Shown: in pieces, positions 10,552 to 21,275 of the stretch
How positions within the stretch are numbered: position 1 is the first letter of the stretch
How the letters are laid out: each line of letters starts with the position of its first letter
Assembly (NCBI GenBank): GCA_008704415.1
Contig: VXIS01000371.1
Location: 1 to 43,379 of the forward strand
DNA: 43,379 nucleotides
Direction: 5' to 3'
Origin: Sphaerosporella brunnea
Lineage: Eukaryota > Ascomycota > Pezizomycetes > Pezizales > Pyronemataceae
The notes under the pieces: model-generated
The model's input: the letters and a program-made list of their open reading frames with translations, nothing else
What the model was told of the DNA's origin: nothing
Database searches by the model: none
Made by a program: the position numbers and the translations under genes

Positions 10552-11791
10552 TTATGCCCATCCTTCCCCCACAAATTCAACATCGCCAAGGCGCATGGTC
10601 CGGCACACTATCCCGCCCATCTTCGCCCGCTTATTCCGTTTTCTATGCGCTTTCGTCCTTGCGCATACGCTTTTTCTTGGATGTCCACGAGGCGCATTAG
10701 CCAGTGGTGGGTCGCAGCGGCCCAAGGGATGATCACTGAGATCTGAAGGAGATCCGGAGCCAGTATCTAACTCATAATCACTGTCAGAAACTGCAATATT
10801 CTGTGGGATCGACTCCCTGAACCAGTAAGCGCCAGGGCGGTCAATAGTCCAGCCGGCCGCCAGGTCAAACGGGCCCCCCGGAGTGGGTCAGGTCAGGCCG
10901 GTGATGTGGCAAGCCCGACAGGTTCGGGCCGGCATAAGAAAAACCTGGATATCTGATAGGTGCTCGCCGGTGCCCAGTATCCTGAATTAAGGCCGGGTCG
11001 GTCATTGTGCCGAACGCGGTGCTTGGTTGATCCACCCCAAAAACAACAACTCGGATGAGAGTCGGAATACTGCGGAGCAGAAATGCTGACATTTTACTGA
11101 CAAATCTCGCAAGTTCGACGCAGTTTAACCCAGAAAATGCAGGTCGGAAAAGAGGCGGATGAATATGGCTGACGTTATGCTAACAAATCCAAAGATTTCG
11201 GAACAGCGGGCGGCGGGGATGGAAGGGTAGCGGAAGGTCCTTCAGAGTGTTGAATCTGTATCTCACGTTCATGTATCTTTCCTTAATGTATGTGTAAGCA
11301 AAAAACTACAGATGCCTGGCGGGCCCGCCCGGCGCCGGGTACTTCTTAGCCTGGCGGGTGCCCGTAGGCGCCTGGGTCTCCATCCAGAAAGCCTGGTCCA
11401 AACGGGCCATGACTTCAAAAGCCCATTTCAATCAGTCCGGCTCAGGCCGCGCTCAAAGCCGGACCGGCCGGACTTTTGACAACCCTGGTAAGCGCACTTC
11501 CTCCAGGTTTGTAGCTGGAAATTGAGCTTGATACGCTGAGACATCTGTCGTGAGTCGAGATATGAAGGCATAAAGCCCGCGGGTGCTAACTTCAACCCGA
11601 TGCATAGCCGACACTACGTATCCCCAGGGAACGTGATGTTCTTGGAACCAACTGGTAGCAAGTAGTCTTCGGCACGAGACGAGACGAGACGAGATTTGAA
11701 CACGGCCCGGGATTTCTCGTCTCGGGGAGATAAAAGTCTCGCGGGCCCGGGACATGGACGTCAGGCCTGGGCGAGTACCCGGGCCTACCAT
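10552..11791 (-). pseudogene. Possible Mutator-like transposase C-terminal remnant split by element B
   Basis: Two pieces flank element B on the minus strand. The upstream piece (11791-11496) reads SAMHRVEVSTRGLYAFISR, reminiscent of the RVE-containing stretch after the catalytic domain of MULE transposases. The downstream piece (10824-10552) reads PPLANAPRGHPRK followed by a basic tail, like the Pro/basic segment before the terminal zinc knuckle of MULEs. The two pieces are not in the same frame after removal of the insertion, so at least one indel has occurred. The family call is inference from short motifs; a translated search would settle it. Confidence 0.35.
10833..11487. mobile_element. 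hAT-like non-autonomous element B (655 bp)
   Basis: The termini are CAGGGCGGTCAATAGTCC at the left and, reversed, CAGGGTTGTCAAAAGTCC at the right. A perfect 8-bp duplication GTAAGCGC flanks it (10825-10832 and 11488-11495). Read on the minus strand it aligns with element A from end to end apart from a middle gap, including the shared words GTAGTTTTTTGCTTACAC and CACAATGACCGACCC. It encodes no transposase. Confidence 0.88.
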
Positions 11792-11915
11792 GCACGTGAG
11801 GCCTTGGAGTGGAGTCCGGTTGTGTGCAGTGGAGTTCGGTCGTTAAATTCCAATGCTATTACTCTATACATCGTTCTTAGTGATGGACACGAGCCGAGCC
11901 GAGCCGAGCCTTCAG
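11673..11915. repeat. Short tandem words (ACGAG)n and (GAGCC)n in GC-rich DNA
   Basis: A run of GACGA units lies at about 11673-11695 and a run of GAGCC units at about 11890-11912, with GGCCCGGG-type words between. This resembles the GC-rich word patterns of the neighbouring hAT-like elements, but no terminal inverted repeat or target duplication was found, so it is listed only as a repeat. Confidence 0.4.
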
Positions 11916-12379
11916 GAAGGCTAGAGCTTTGGCTCAGGACACAACTCAAATTGTATTGGGAGACCGCCATGATGATAGTTATGCAAAGCCTGAGGATATG
12001 GAGTACACCAGCAAAAACGTGCGCGTGTATCCCTACACTCCAGATGGACCGGATGAAAGGGATTATTAGCCCTTCACACCCAGGATCATTGTTACACCAA
12101 ACAAACAACCCAGCCGGCAAGCGCCTACGTACCGCCCTTGGGCCCGCCACTCTTGCAGAACAGATCACATCGACCCAACGCGTCCTCTGTTTCGTCAAAG
12201 ACTCTGCTTTTGAGGCGTATCGATACGTTCCCCCCCACCCCCTGCACCATGCTGGCGGCTAGGCTCGCCAACGCCATTCCCGCGCATTCTCATCCGGTCA
12301 AACAAGCCACGGCACTCTCCCTCAGCTCGCAAGGCCCTGTCATCATAGAGCCTGGGGAGGTGGCCATCCTGATTTCTGC

Positions 12380-13167
12380 CATGTGGCAAGAACCCACCGA
12401 CAACATGCTCTCGGTTTTCCATATGGCTCCAGGCTTGAGGATGGCAGCTGTGGCCATTCGGCTGTTACTCTCAACCGCGTCGAACGGGGAAGGTGGTCAA
12501 GCAATGCAGCTTACATTGGCTGCAATCAGGAGGCCTACGATGCCGGGCCTCAAACTAGCCCGCCGACACCTACCCATAGGTGTTTCTTCCGGCACGACCC
12601 GCATTTTCACGGAGGCGCAAGCGGCCCCCAAGAGACAACGGAACGATATGCCTGGCCCCAGACAGTGGTTCCTGCCAACAATCGCCTGCGCTGAGACCAC
12701 GCTCCTAGCCGCAGAATGGAAAACGGAGTTCCGATGCATTCCAGGCCACCACGATGTCCCCGACAACGAACTTGACGACCGTCAAGCTAAGGAAGCCACC
12801 GAGGGCCAGGCAACCTTGGATCCGCAACCTCAGAAGTGCGGAGCACAGCCTCACTTGCGCACTTCGCCAGGGCAACCGCCCAGGCCAAGCGAGAAGATGA
12901 AGTTGAAGATGAAGAAGTGGAGATGTTGCCACAGCGGAAGACCTACAGCGCTACATCGACTTGCTCCCGCCATCGGAGTCACAACCAAACTCCCAGCAAA
13001 CTGCTGAAAGCGAAATCTGGGAACCGGAAACACATCTAGCTCAGGAACAGAAATGGACTCGAGTATCTGGTCCAAAGAGCATCAAAATTCTTAAATAGGG
13101 TATGGATCCAATCTGAAATGCGCAGGCCGTGTGCTCTCCTGTAATTAAAAATAAAAATAAAAAAAAC
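12380..13167 (+). pseudogene. 5'-truncated LINE remnant: RNase H and A-rich tail
   Basis: RNase H motifs appear in two different frames: YGSRLEDGSCGH and GCNQEAYDA in one (about 12425-12545), then IPGHHDVPDNELDDRQAKEAT in another (about 12735-12800). Together they give the order expected of a Tad/I-type LINE RNase H domain, but with frameshifts, so the copy is dead. The plus-strand sequence ends in TAATTAAAAATAAAAATAAA (13141-13160), a plausible 3' tail of a target-primed retrotransposon. The fragment at 3456-3860 carries the same first two motifs and may derive from the same family. Confidence 0.6.
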
Positions 13168-14523
13168 CTCCGGCTAACATCTCTTTAGGCCTTGTAGAAA
13201 TAAAAACGCTACTCCCCTCAAATCGAAAGCGCTCAACTAGCCACGGTCATACCTGTCATGTCCAGGTAAAGGCTTTTATCAGTGCACAGCTGGCCAAGAC
13301 TGGTCTGCATGGCTGCAAAGAGACCCGCACAGAACTCGCTGTTGAAGTTGCAACACATTCGCTCAAGGAGTCACATGTTGCAAGATGAGTCCGCGATCAT
13401 CATCCAAGCCTACCGGGACGGCGCCACGTTTGGCGACAAGCAGTATAAGGAACGGGCGTACAAGAGTTATCGGCAAGTCTCACAGAGCGGACCTTGATTG
13501 AGGCAGCCGCGGTGAATGTGGCGGCCGCAAGAGGAGGGGGGAGGGGGGCGATTGTATTGTGGAAATATAATCATTCAGGGTCACCACCACCTCACGATTT
13601 TTGTTGCTCAGGGTCCACACCACTTCGCATGCTTCTACCACCGCTTCGACCGCTTTCTGCGCCGTCCACACACGGTCGAAATCAGGAAAGCAGCTTACTA
13701 TAGTGCAGGCACTTATACACCTCGTCGTTGCACGTGCTCGGTCGGTGGAGATGGGTGGAGATGGGTGGAGATGGACGACCACAACCAAAGTCGTCGTCCC
13801 CGCATCGGAAATCAGAGCAAAACAAGCATCAAGCACCCAAAGCAGATGCACTCTACACTCCAGTGCTTTCCGCTCTCACCGTTCGCACCCTTGCATGCTG
13901 GCTTTTAAAGATCGCCTCTATGGATTGTGAAAAGCTTGGACCAGCGAAAACAAGTATGGTCCCGCTATAGCCAGCTGCCAATACCTTAAAGCAATACCTT
14001 AAAGGTTATAATCAAAGCAAGCCGTAGGGCATGCTGATGATTATACCCGCATCCTGCAATATAGATATCACGACGCACTGATTGCAGAAAAGGACTCACG
14101 AGCAGGGAAAGATTGCGTGCTCCATGCATGAAAAGATTTCTCTGTCCACGTACAAAGCACACCCTCAGCGGACGATAGGATTTGCCCCACTATTATTCAG
14201 GGTCAAAGGGATTCCCACTGACCTTCCGCTCAACGATTAAAGAAGAGCGGGTTTCACTATAAAGAGGGCCGTTCCTGCCTACACAACTCCTCTAGATCTT
14301 CAGAATCATCAGCTTCGAAACCAAGACGAACAAAAAGCAACCAGCGTCCTCGAAGACACAGATTCTCTTCTCTGTTGTCTTTCCAGAAATTAAAGAGAAC
14401 CCCTTAAGATTATTACATTGTGATAATCGAGACTTCCTGGCTCTTCTATTAAGCTAAAGGATAACCCACTCTCAGCCTTGACTCAAGATATAAGGAAAAG
14501 GCTCACAACTGCGGAACGAACTT
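13168..14523. other. Intergenic, no supported gene
   Basis: No frame resembles a known protein. There is a short tandem repeat, three units of about 10 bases (GTGGAGATGG), at 13743-13773. At about 14258-14263 a TATAAA box is followed by a leader-like stretch, which with the A/T-rich downstream part looks like a promoter or a decayed solo LTR; neither could be shown. Confidence 0.4.
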
Positions 14524-15111
14524 CCCCCACTTTTTGGTATAGTAGGTACTACAACCATATCTTTTTGGGTAAAAATCACCCGATAGGGAAATGCGAGTGA
14601 TTTTATGTGATATTATTTTTTTTGTCTGTGTTTCCACACAGCACACATTTTGACTTATCTACAACCTGACGATGCCCTTTATATCTACTGCGTGAACCCC
14701 TTTGTTCCATAATCATCGCCTGCACTATAGGCCTCCATCACCGTACACAGTGATTGTAGTAGCGGTTGATGGAAGCGGTGGTTACAGAGTCCAAAGCAGC
14801 GGGAAGAACATTTTTTAATCCTTTAAGAGAATATTCGCAGTGTTCGCGCGTATAATGCCTGGCTGCACACCAACACCGCCCAACAAAGTTGAGCTCGCAG
14901 TGAAACTTAGGATAACAAGATCGCATCTATGTAGCCCTCCAAACTTAAATATTCGGCATTACATACCACAAAAAGGATTCAGAGCTGTGGAGTCGCGATT
15001 TGGGTGTTTCAGGGACGTGTTTTCACGCTTCAGCGGCGTCGCTTGGGGCAGCCCGGGTCGCTTAGTAATCATAATGAATGTCGCGAGTTACACACTAGGA
15101 GTCCCCAACCA
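14524..15111 (-). mobile_element. Decayed Tc1/mariner-like transposase 3' region
   Basis: The minus strand at 14926-14738 encodes the end of a DDE transposase: FHCELNFVGRCW corresponds to the ELNFIE-type third catalytic acidic motif of Tc1/mariner-like enzymes, followed by HCEYSLKGLKNVLPAALDSV. The catalytic Glu after the N-F motif is replaced by Gly here. The right end, GGAGTCCCCAACCA followed by TA (15098-15113), matches the terminus of the related element at 34051-34883, and the two are alignable from about 14524. The left terminus could not be found, so this copy is probably truncated. Confidence 0.6.
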
Positions 15112-15128
15112 TATGCCTTATCATTTTA

Positions 15129-15926
15129 GGCCCCGTTTGGCTGCCCGAAAATCGACAGCAATTAGTCGCCGCTCGCCACCCTGTTTGGCGACCCTCTTGG
15201 CCATCTCAAGAATCAACGATTGGACGTTGATTATTGTCCAAAAACTCGAAAAAAAAAAAGTAGCTCGGAGCTACTTTTTTGTGAGTTTTTGCGCGATTCC
15301 CAGCCTAACCTGCCCCGTCCACCATCCACCACCACCCGCGCCCGTCCGTCCACCACCACCTGCCCGTCCACCACCACCCGCCCGTCCACCACCACCCGCC
15401 CGTCCACCACCACAACACCGCCTGCCATGATACCAAATTGCGTACAAATTCAACGCCCTTTCACCCGCACTGTCAACCCTACCCTGCGCTCGATCCGCCT
15501 CCAAGAAAAAAATGTCGTCGCTTTTGGACACGCTTTTCCTGTCAGATGGCTGTAGCAGCCGCACAAGAATTGGCCTGGATGTACAATAAAGAGCCATGTC
15601 GCACCTCCAAGCTGACGGGAGCGGAGTATATTAAAGAACTACGGAATGGCCATCAAAGGCGAGTTTCGCATGCCACTCAATATATTTGAAGATCTCTGCA
15701 CTTGTCGTGAAAACGTGCGCCGTCAAACTATGTGGAGAGAGTATGGGTTCTGGTGGTGTTGGGGTGTCGCACGACGTGATGTCACTCCGATTCACTGGCA
15801 GCTGCCAAACGGCAGCGCTGACGACAGCCGTCGATTGTGGAAACCCGTAGAAATTCGCAAAAGTGGAAATAATCAAAGCGCGAAAATCACTACGGTTTTT
15901 TTCCTGTCCGGCAGCCAAACGGGGCC
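15129..15926 (+). mobile_element. PIF/Harbinger deletion derivative with transposase fragment
   Basis: The 798-bp element begins GGCCCCGTTTGGCTGCC and ends in its near-exact inverse, and is flanked by TTA on both sides (15126-15128, 15927-15929), as expected of PIF/Harbinger insertion. Inside, the plus strand at about 15580-15700 encodes, with one frameshift, the N-terminal part of a fungal Harbinger transposase: EPCRTSKLTGAEYIKELRNG in one frame, then FRMPLNIFEDLC in the next. The DDE catalytic part is deleted, so the copy cannot move itself. A hairpin with A-rich and T-rich sides lies at 15249-15285. Confidence 0.8.
15334..15416. repeat. Minisatellite of about 17-bp units inside the Harbinger copy
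   Basis: Four or more units of the form GCCCGTCCACCACCACC follow one another. The repeat translates to Pro-rich or Gly/Val-rich nonsense depending on frame and has no evident role. Confidence 0.7.
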
Positions 15927-16118
15927 TTATGATTTTGCGTCAGATCCTCTACCAGTTGTTTCGTCAAGCCCGGTCACTCGAATCGTTCATCCCACGTGAC
16001 TCAGCCTGGTTCGGACATTGCCGACTTTAGCGTATAGAAGCAAAAGTTCGAAGTACTTGTTTGTCGCCACACCCCCAACCTCGACGTTTACGCCCCACCA
16101 AATCTCCTTCGATGCGCG

Positions 16119-18852
16119 ATGCGGCCATTACGATGCTATATGTCCTCTAGTTACTTACAGTCGCTGCTGAGCAGGGCACATCTCTCAGCTCAATCTTTGC
16201 GTGGGCGACAGCCCAGTCACCCATCGTGGTTGAGCGCGAGGACATTCGTTGGAACGCACACCAGACCCGCAGGTGCAGCATACAGCAAGGCCAGCACAGA
16301 GCTGGAACGGAGAATTGACGACGTTCCTATGGAAAGGTTTCGAAACTTTTGCATTGTAGCGCATGTTGTACGTTGCTGCTACAGACTCTGCTCCATTGTG
16401 TTCTCTAACATTTGTTACTCAGGATCATGGAAAGAGCACTCGTGAGTGCTTGATATTCTTCAGGCCCCGACTTGTTCCAAGCCACAATTCAGCTGGTTCT
16501 GATAGACAAATTTCCCAGTCAGTGACCGGCTGCTCGAGATTACCGGAACAATCAAGCCTGGCGATAACAAGCAAATCCTCGACAAATTGGATGTGGAGAG
16601 AGAACGAGGAATCACAGTCAAGGCCCAGACATGCACGATGTTATATAATTACAAGGTAATATTTTCCTATGAAGAACATATTCTCGAACCCCACGTTCTC
16701 ATTGCCGCTTTTGGTCACATTAGGGAGAGGATTATCGTGCGCGAACCTATAGGGCACCATTCTGCCATCCGCACCATCCGCTGACACCTTCTGGCATTCA
16801 GTTCTACATCTCGTCGACACACCTGGACATGTGGATTTCCGTGCCGAAGTTTTGAGCAGTTATCGCTCTACAGACTCTGCATTACTGCTAGTAGATGCTT
16901 CCCAGGGCGTTCAAGGTTCGTCCAGTGTGGAAGCGTTGGAGGTAGGATAGAACCAACTAACTTCTGCATTCCAGCTCAGACAGGTGAGACAAATATACAT
17001 TGGCGTCCACGTACCCATACTGTGTAGTTCTGAACCGTGCTTCTAGTCGCAAACTTCTACCTTGCGTTTGCACAAGGTTTGCATCTGCTACCCGTTGTCA
17101 ACAAAGTAGATCTGCCTTCAGCAGACCCGGGTCGAGCGTTGGACCAGATGAAAACGAACTTTGAGCTGGATCCGAACACAGCTGTCCTGGTCTCCGCCAA
17201 AACGGGCCTCAACGTGGAATCCATTCTCCCCGCAGTCATAGAGCAAGCACCACCGTATGGCATCCATCCACCTCTGATCACCATGAGACTCTAATTGCTG
17301 CTTTTAGGCCCACGGGATCGTTGGCCAATCCCCTTAAAATGCTGCTAATCGATTCATGGTATGACAATTACAAGGGCGTCATTCTTCTCGTCCGAATATT
17401 TGATGGGGTCCTGAAACCTGGCGACCAAATAATCAATTTTGCGACAAAGAAGAAGTACACCGTCGGCGAAGTAGGGATTATGTACCCTTTGGAAACCGCG
17501 GTATCGTCCCTTAGAGCGGGTCAGGTTGGATACTGCTACTTTAACCCCGGTATGAAGCAAACCAGCGAAGCCAAGGTTGGATCAACCTTTTGCCATGTGG
17601 GATTCGAAGACACGGTGGTACCCTGCGAGGGGTTTGAGGAGCCGCAGCCAATGGTAGGCGTCTATTTCATTACTTTTCACTCGATCAAACGATGCTGATG
17701 CTCCCGCAGGTCTTCGTAGGCGCCTTCCCGGTCGATCACAGTGAGTTCGCTCACCTGGATGACAGCATCCAACAACTTGTTACAAACGACCGCAGTGTTA
17801 CTTTGCAGAAGGAGTCGTCAGAAGCCCTTGGCCAAGGTTGGCGCCTTGGGTTTCTTGGTGAGTTAACCCGACGATTGGCCTGGGTATATGTGTGCTCATA
17901 TTGAATCCAGGAACTCTCCATGCCTCCGTGTTTGAGGACCGCTTGCGGCAGGAGCACGGTGCTTCACTGATCATCACTTCTCCTACCGTCCCTTACAAGA
18001 TTATACACCGCGATGGCAGGGAGGAAATCATCAGCAACCCCGCGTTCTTTCCTTCAGGAGATCACGAATTCAAACAACTTGAAAGGCTTGAACCATATGT
18101 CCTTGCTACTATCACGGTCCCAGAGGAGTACCTTGGTAAAGTCATTGAGCTTTGCGAGGTGGGCAAGCTCTCCACAACAAGCATGATATATACTAAGCCA
18201 CCGATCGAATAGAGTAACCGAGGCACTCAAGTGGAGATCACTTTCTGGACAGCGAGTCAGGTCATTTTAAAGTACAAACTACCCTTAGCTCAGCTTGTCA
18301 ACGATTTTTTCGGCAAGCTGAAGGGTATCTCGAAGGGGTAACCAACTTCTATCCCATCCATACCACAATCGATGGCTGATCAAACCAGCTACGCCTCGTT
18401 AGATTATGAAGACGCGGGTTACGAGAAGTCCGACATTGTGAGGCTTAATCTTCTCGTAAATAAGGAACCAGTCGATGCCATATCTCAAGTTATGCACCGC
18501 AGCCAAGTCATGCGAACGGGGCGGCAGTGGGTTGCCAAGTTTAAGGAGTTTGTGCAGAGGGAGCTGTTTGAAGTCGTCATACAAGCTGCCGTAGGGAAGC
18601 AGATTGTTGCCAGGGAAACGGTCAAAGCCGTGCGGAAGGATGTCACTGCGAAGCTCTATGGTGGTGACAGGACCAGACGGATGAAGCTTTTAGAAAAGCA
18701 AAAGGAGGGTAGGAAGAAGCTCCAAGGTATGCCGACCAATATCGCGGTCTAATCGACCGCATGTTTGCTGCCGTCATTGTTGACTGACGGGTACAGCAAT
18801 TGGACGGGTGACAATTGATCAAAAGTCATTCCAAGGTTTCTTACAGAAATAG
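16119..18852 (+). CDS. GUF1: Mitochondrial elongation factor 4 GTPase (LepA/GUF1)
   Basis: EF4/LepA promotes mitochondrial protein synthesis by acting on the ribosome after or during translocation. Twelve exons: 16119-16367, 16423-16441, 16519-16655, 16753-16915, 16975-16983, 17047-17254, 17308-17653, 17710-17857, 17911-18158, 18213-18337, 18389-18726, 18797-18852, giving about 681 aa. The Ser/Arg/Leu-rich start ([19 protein letters not shown]) fits a mitochondrial presequence. GTPase motifs are HVDHGKST across two introns, [19 protein letters not shown] and SAKTG; EF4-specific parts include [12 protein letters not shown] and the C-terminal [25 protein letters not shown]. Exon 5 is only 9 nt. 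For exon 4, the obvious CAG acceptor (ending 16801) breaks the frame; the TAG at 16750-16752 restores it but adds about 17 residues before LHLVDTPG. Start at 16140 is an alternative. Confidence 0.9.
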
Positions 18853-19123
18853 AAACGTCTGGAAGGCGGGGCGGGGGGGGGGGATGAATACTGTCGTAAA
18901 AAGGGACCAATTATTTAATGATGGTATCTATTATTCGGACGTTTGTGTGGCGTTTTGGATCCATTCTTCTACACACTTTGAAGACGGCTGAACAATAGAG
19001 TCCATCTTTTGCTGTTTTTAAACCCCCCCCCCCCCCCTCTTTTTTTTTTAACAATAACCAACAGGTCATCCGAACGTCTCCGCGCCTATCGTTGGACCTT
19101 TTCGTAAGCATTAAGCACTCTTA
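18853..19123. other. Gap with homopolymer runs
   Basis: The GUF1 3' flank contains a G-rich run near 18868-18882 and a run of C then T at 19023-19049. No gene is seen. Confidence 0.4.
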
Positions 19124-20060
19124 GGGTCTGTTTGGACACCCTCGGTATGACACGAAACGGCCGTTTCAACAAACTACTGAGGTCAAATGCCGAACCCTGT
19201 TTGTTGACTCAGTATGGTAATCTCAAGTGTCGATACTGTGCAGCTCTACCCCCTCAAACTCCTACTGACCTCGCGAGGTCAGTATCCAACTTTTTTTTCG
19301 GTTCTGAGGCGCGAGGCTACACCATTCCCCCACCGCATCATCACCATCTGAGGCTGTGATATTTGTTGAATGGCTGCTGCTATCACCGATAATGTTTGTT
19401 TTACCGCCAGTGGCATGTGATCACTACCTGCATGTGACATACTGACGCTCCTCTACTACCGTAGAGCTTCGGTACTAAGGCAATTTCACCGGATCCAAAG
19501 CACGGTCCTTTTCAAGTAAACCTGGGGCAATTGAGCCGAAGATGGTGTGGAGGATGGTGGGAGGATGACGAAAAGGCTGGTCTGCCTGCGCCGCGAAACG
19601 AAACTGAGAAGGATGTGCAGCAAACAGTTGTGACCCCGGAAGCACCAACTTGATTATGGCGCCCAAGCTCAACACCAGACCGAATAAACGGACCGTAAAG
19701 CATTATGGGTGAAAAGGGAGCGGATCTGGCTGGCTGGCGTTCATGTTTTATTTGCTTTTGTTTGAAATGGTTGAAATTTGAGGTCGCATAATCAAGAGCT
19801 TTTTTATGACACCCGCGCGCAGATGAGTTTCGTTTCGCGGCACGGGCAGACCAGCCTTTTCGTCATCCTCCCACCATCCTCCACACCATCTTCGGCTCAA
19901 TTGCCCCAGGTTTACTTGAAAAGGACCGTGCTTTGGATCCGGTGAAATTGCCTTAGTACCGAAGCTCTACGGTATCAGTTTTCAGTATTCAGTGTCGAGG
20001 TCGGGCACCGAATACTGAGCATATACTGATACCGGTATTGAATGAAATCCAAACGGGCCC
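19124..20060. mobile_element. PIF/Harbinger-like MITE (937 bp)
   Basis: The ends are GGGTCTGTTTGGA and, reversed, GGGCCCGTTTGGA, with TTA on both sides (19121-19123 and 20061-20063). TIR start and 3-bp TTA duplication fit PIF/Harbinger. It encodes no transposase; more than half of it is a second element (19459-19972) nested inside. Confidence 0.75.
19459..19972. mobile_element. TA-flanked element with 147-bp inverted arms
   Basis: Arms 19459-19605 and 19826-19972 are inverted copies with about 145 of 147 matching bases, beginning CCGTAGAGCTTCGGTACTAA. TA dinucleotides flank both ends. The near-identity suggests a young insertion. The same terminal word occurs in the small hairpins at 22648-22762 and 23486-23597, which defines a MITE family. 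The TA duplication points to Tc1/mariner-type mobilisation, but no transposase with these ends is in the window. Confidence 0.8.
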
Positions 20061-20276
20061 TTAGTACATTATATATCTAGGAGCCAAGTCATTTACGCTG
20101 TTCAAAATTCTGTGCAAATACACGACGATTAGATTGTGGATGGTAGCTGCTCAATCAAGTATCTTACTACAGAGATAAGGAAAGGGCGTTGAGCCAAACA
20201 AAAATAACTGACACCCACAGCTCCGACCATGTCTTGGATGATCCTTCGATTGCAACAATTACTATCTGTAGTGAGT

Positions 20277-21275
20277 CTACAATTTCGCAAAATTGGCTTT
20301 CTTCTTCTGCATGGTAGCTTGGATGGCAATAGCAGGATCTGGGGCTTGAAGGGCACAGGCGTTCCAAACCCGAGTATATTCCAAGCCTAAGATAATGAGT
20401 TACAACCCGACCGGGGGAATTTCAGTGAACTGACCGTCTTGTATGGTATGATCGATTGAGTAATTGATCAGAGACTTGGTGCCCTGAACCCCCAACGGAG
20501 ACTTCTCGGCAATAAGTGTTGCAAGTCTTAACCCTTCTTCAATAGCCTCGGCTTTAGTTGGCTGGACAGACGACACAAAGCCTTGCCTAAAGGCTTCATC
20601 CGCGCCAAATACACGTGCTGTAAATGCAATTTCTTTGACCCAGCTGAGAGAGCCAACGATTTTGGGAAGTCTAGACAGAGTCCCGATGTCCGCAGCGATG
20701 CCTGGGCAACCATTAGCAGCTCAATCTGCTCTAAGATCAACAAAGCAGGGGATTACCGATGTCCACTTCTTTCACTGCAAACTTGGTGTCGGATGCGCAT
20801 ATGCGGATATCTGCACAGGTAGCTATGTCTATGGCCAGGCCATAGGATATCCCGTGCAATACGCAAATCACAGGCTTTTCGCAGCTCTCGGCGCTGCCAA
20901 TCGCATCCTGAAAATCCTTGATGAACCGCCTCAACGCAGTTGCTTTCCTGGCCGCATCAACGGTATCATGCGCGTTCGTCAATTCGCCGCTGCTCATGAG
21001 GTCAAGACCAGCTGTGAATGCCCTCTCCCCAGCTCCGGAAAGAATAATGGCCCGAGTGGACGAGTCAGAGGATAGCTGTTTGAAGATTGTGCCATATTCG
21101 AGCCACATCCTAATTTTTATGAGTCGGTAAGTTGTGAGGTAGAGTGCATGCGAAAAAGGCGCTGTTACTCTTTATTGAAGGCATTGAGTTTCTTGGGACG
21201 GTTGATTTCCACGTGGGCGACGTTGGCGACCGGGAATGTCACATTGAAGTGAGAGAACGAGCTATCGTTAGCCAT
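20277..21275 (-). CDS. Enoyl-CoA hydratase/isomerase family, dienoyl-CoA isomerase type, peroxisomal
   Basis: Four exons, 21275-21169, 21109-20757, 20701-20435 and 20386-20277, join to about 278 aa. This is the usual length for delta(3,5)-delta(2,4)-dienoyl-CoA isomerase (Ech1-like), which moves double bonds of unsaturated fatty acyl-CoA during beta-oxidation. The oxyanion-hole motif AGERAFTAGLDL and the block CADIRICASDTKFAVKEVDIG continuing into AADIGTLSRLPK are present; in the rat enzyme the equivalents of Asp in CAD, Glu in KEVD and Asp in AAD are catalytic. The protein ends AKL, a PTS1-type peroxisomal signal, and no N-terminal targeting peptide is seen. The start ATG at 21275 lies 236 bp from the divergent mL54 start. 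A different chain-shortening hydratase role cannot be excluded by motif reading alone. Confidence 0.88.

Noticed and set aside
7842..11487. One large 3.6-kb transposon with A and B as long terminal inverted repeats
   Set aside because: A and B each have their own perfect 8-bp target duplication, different from each other, so they are separate insertions.
14230..14520. Solo LTR
   Set aside because: TATA box and leader look suggestive, but there is no TG...CA boundary with target duplication or second copy.
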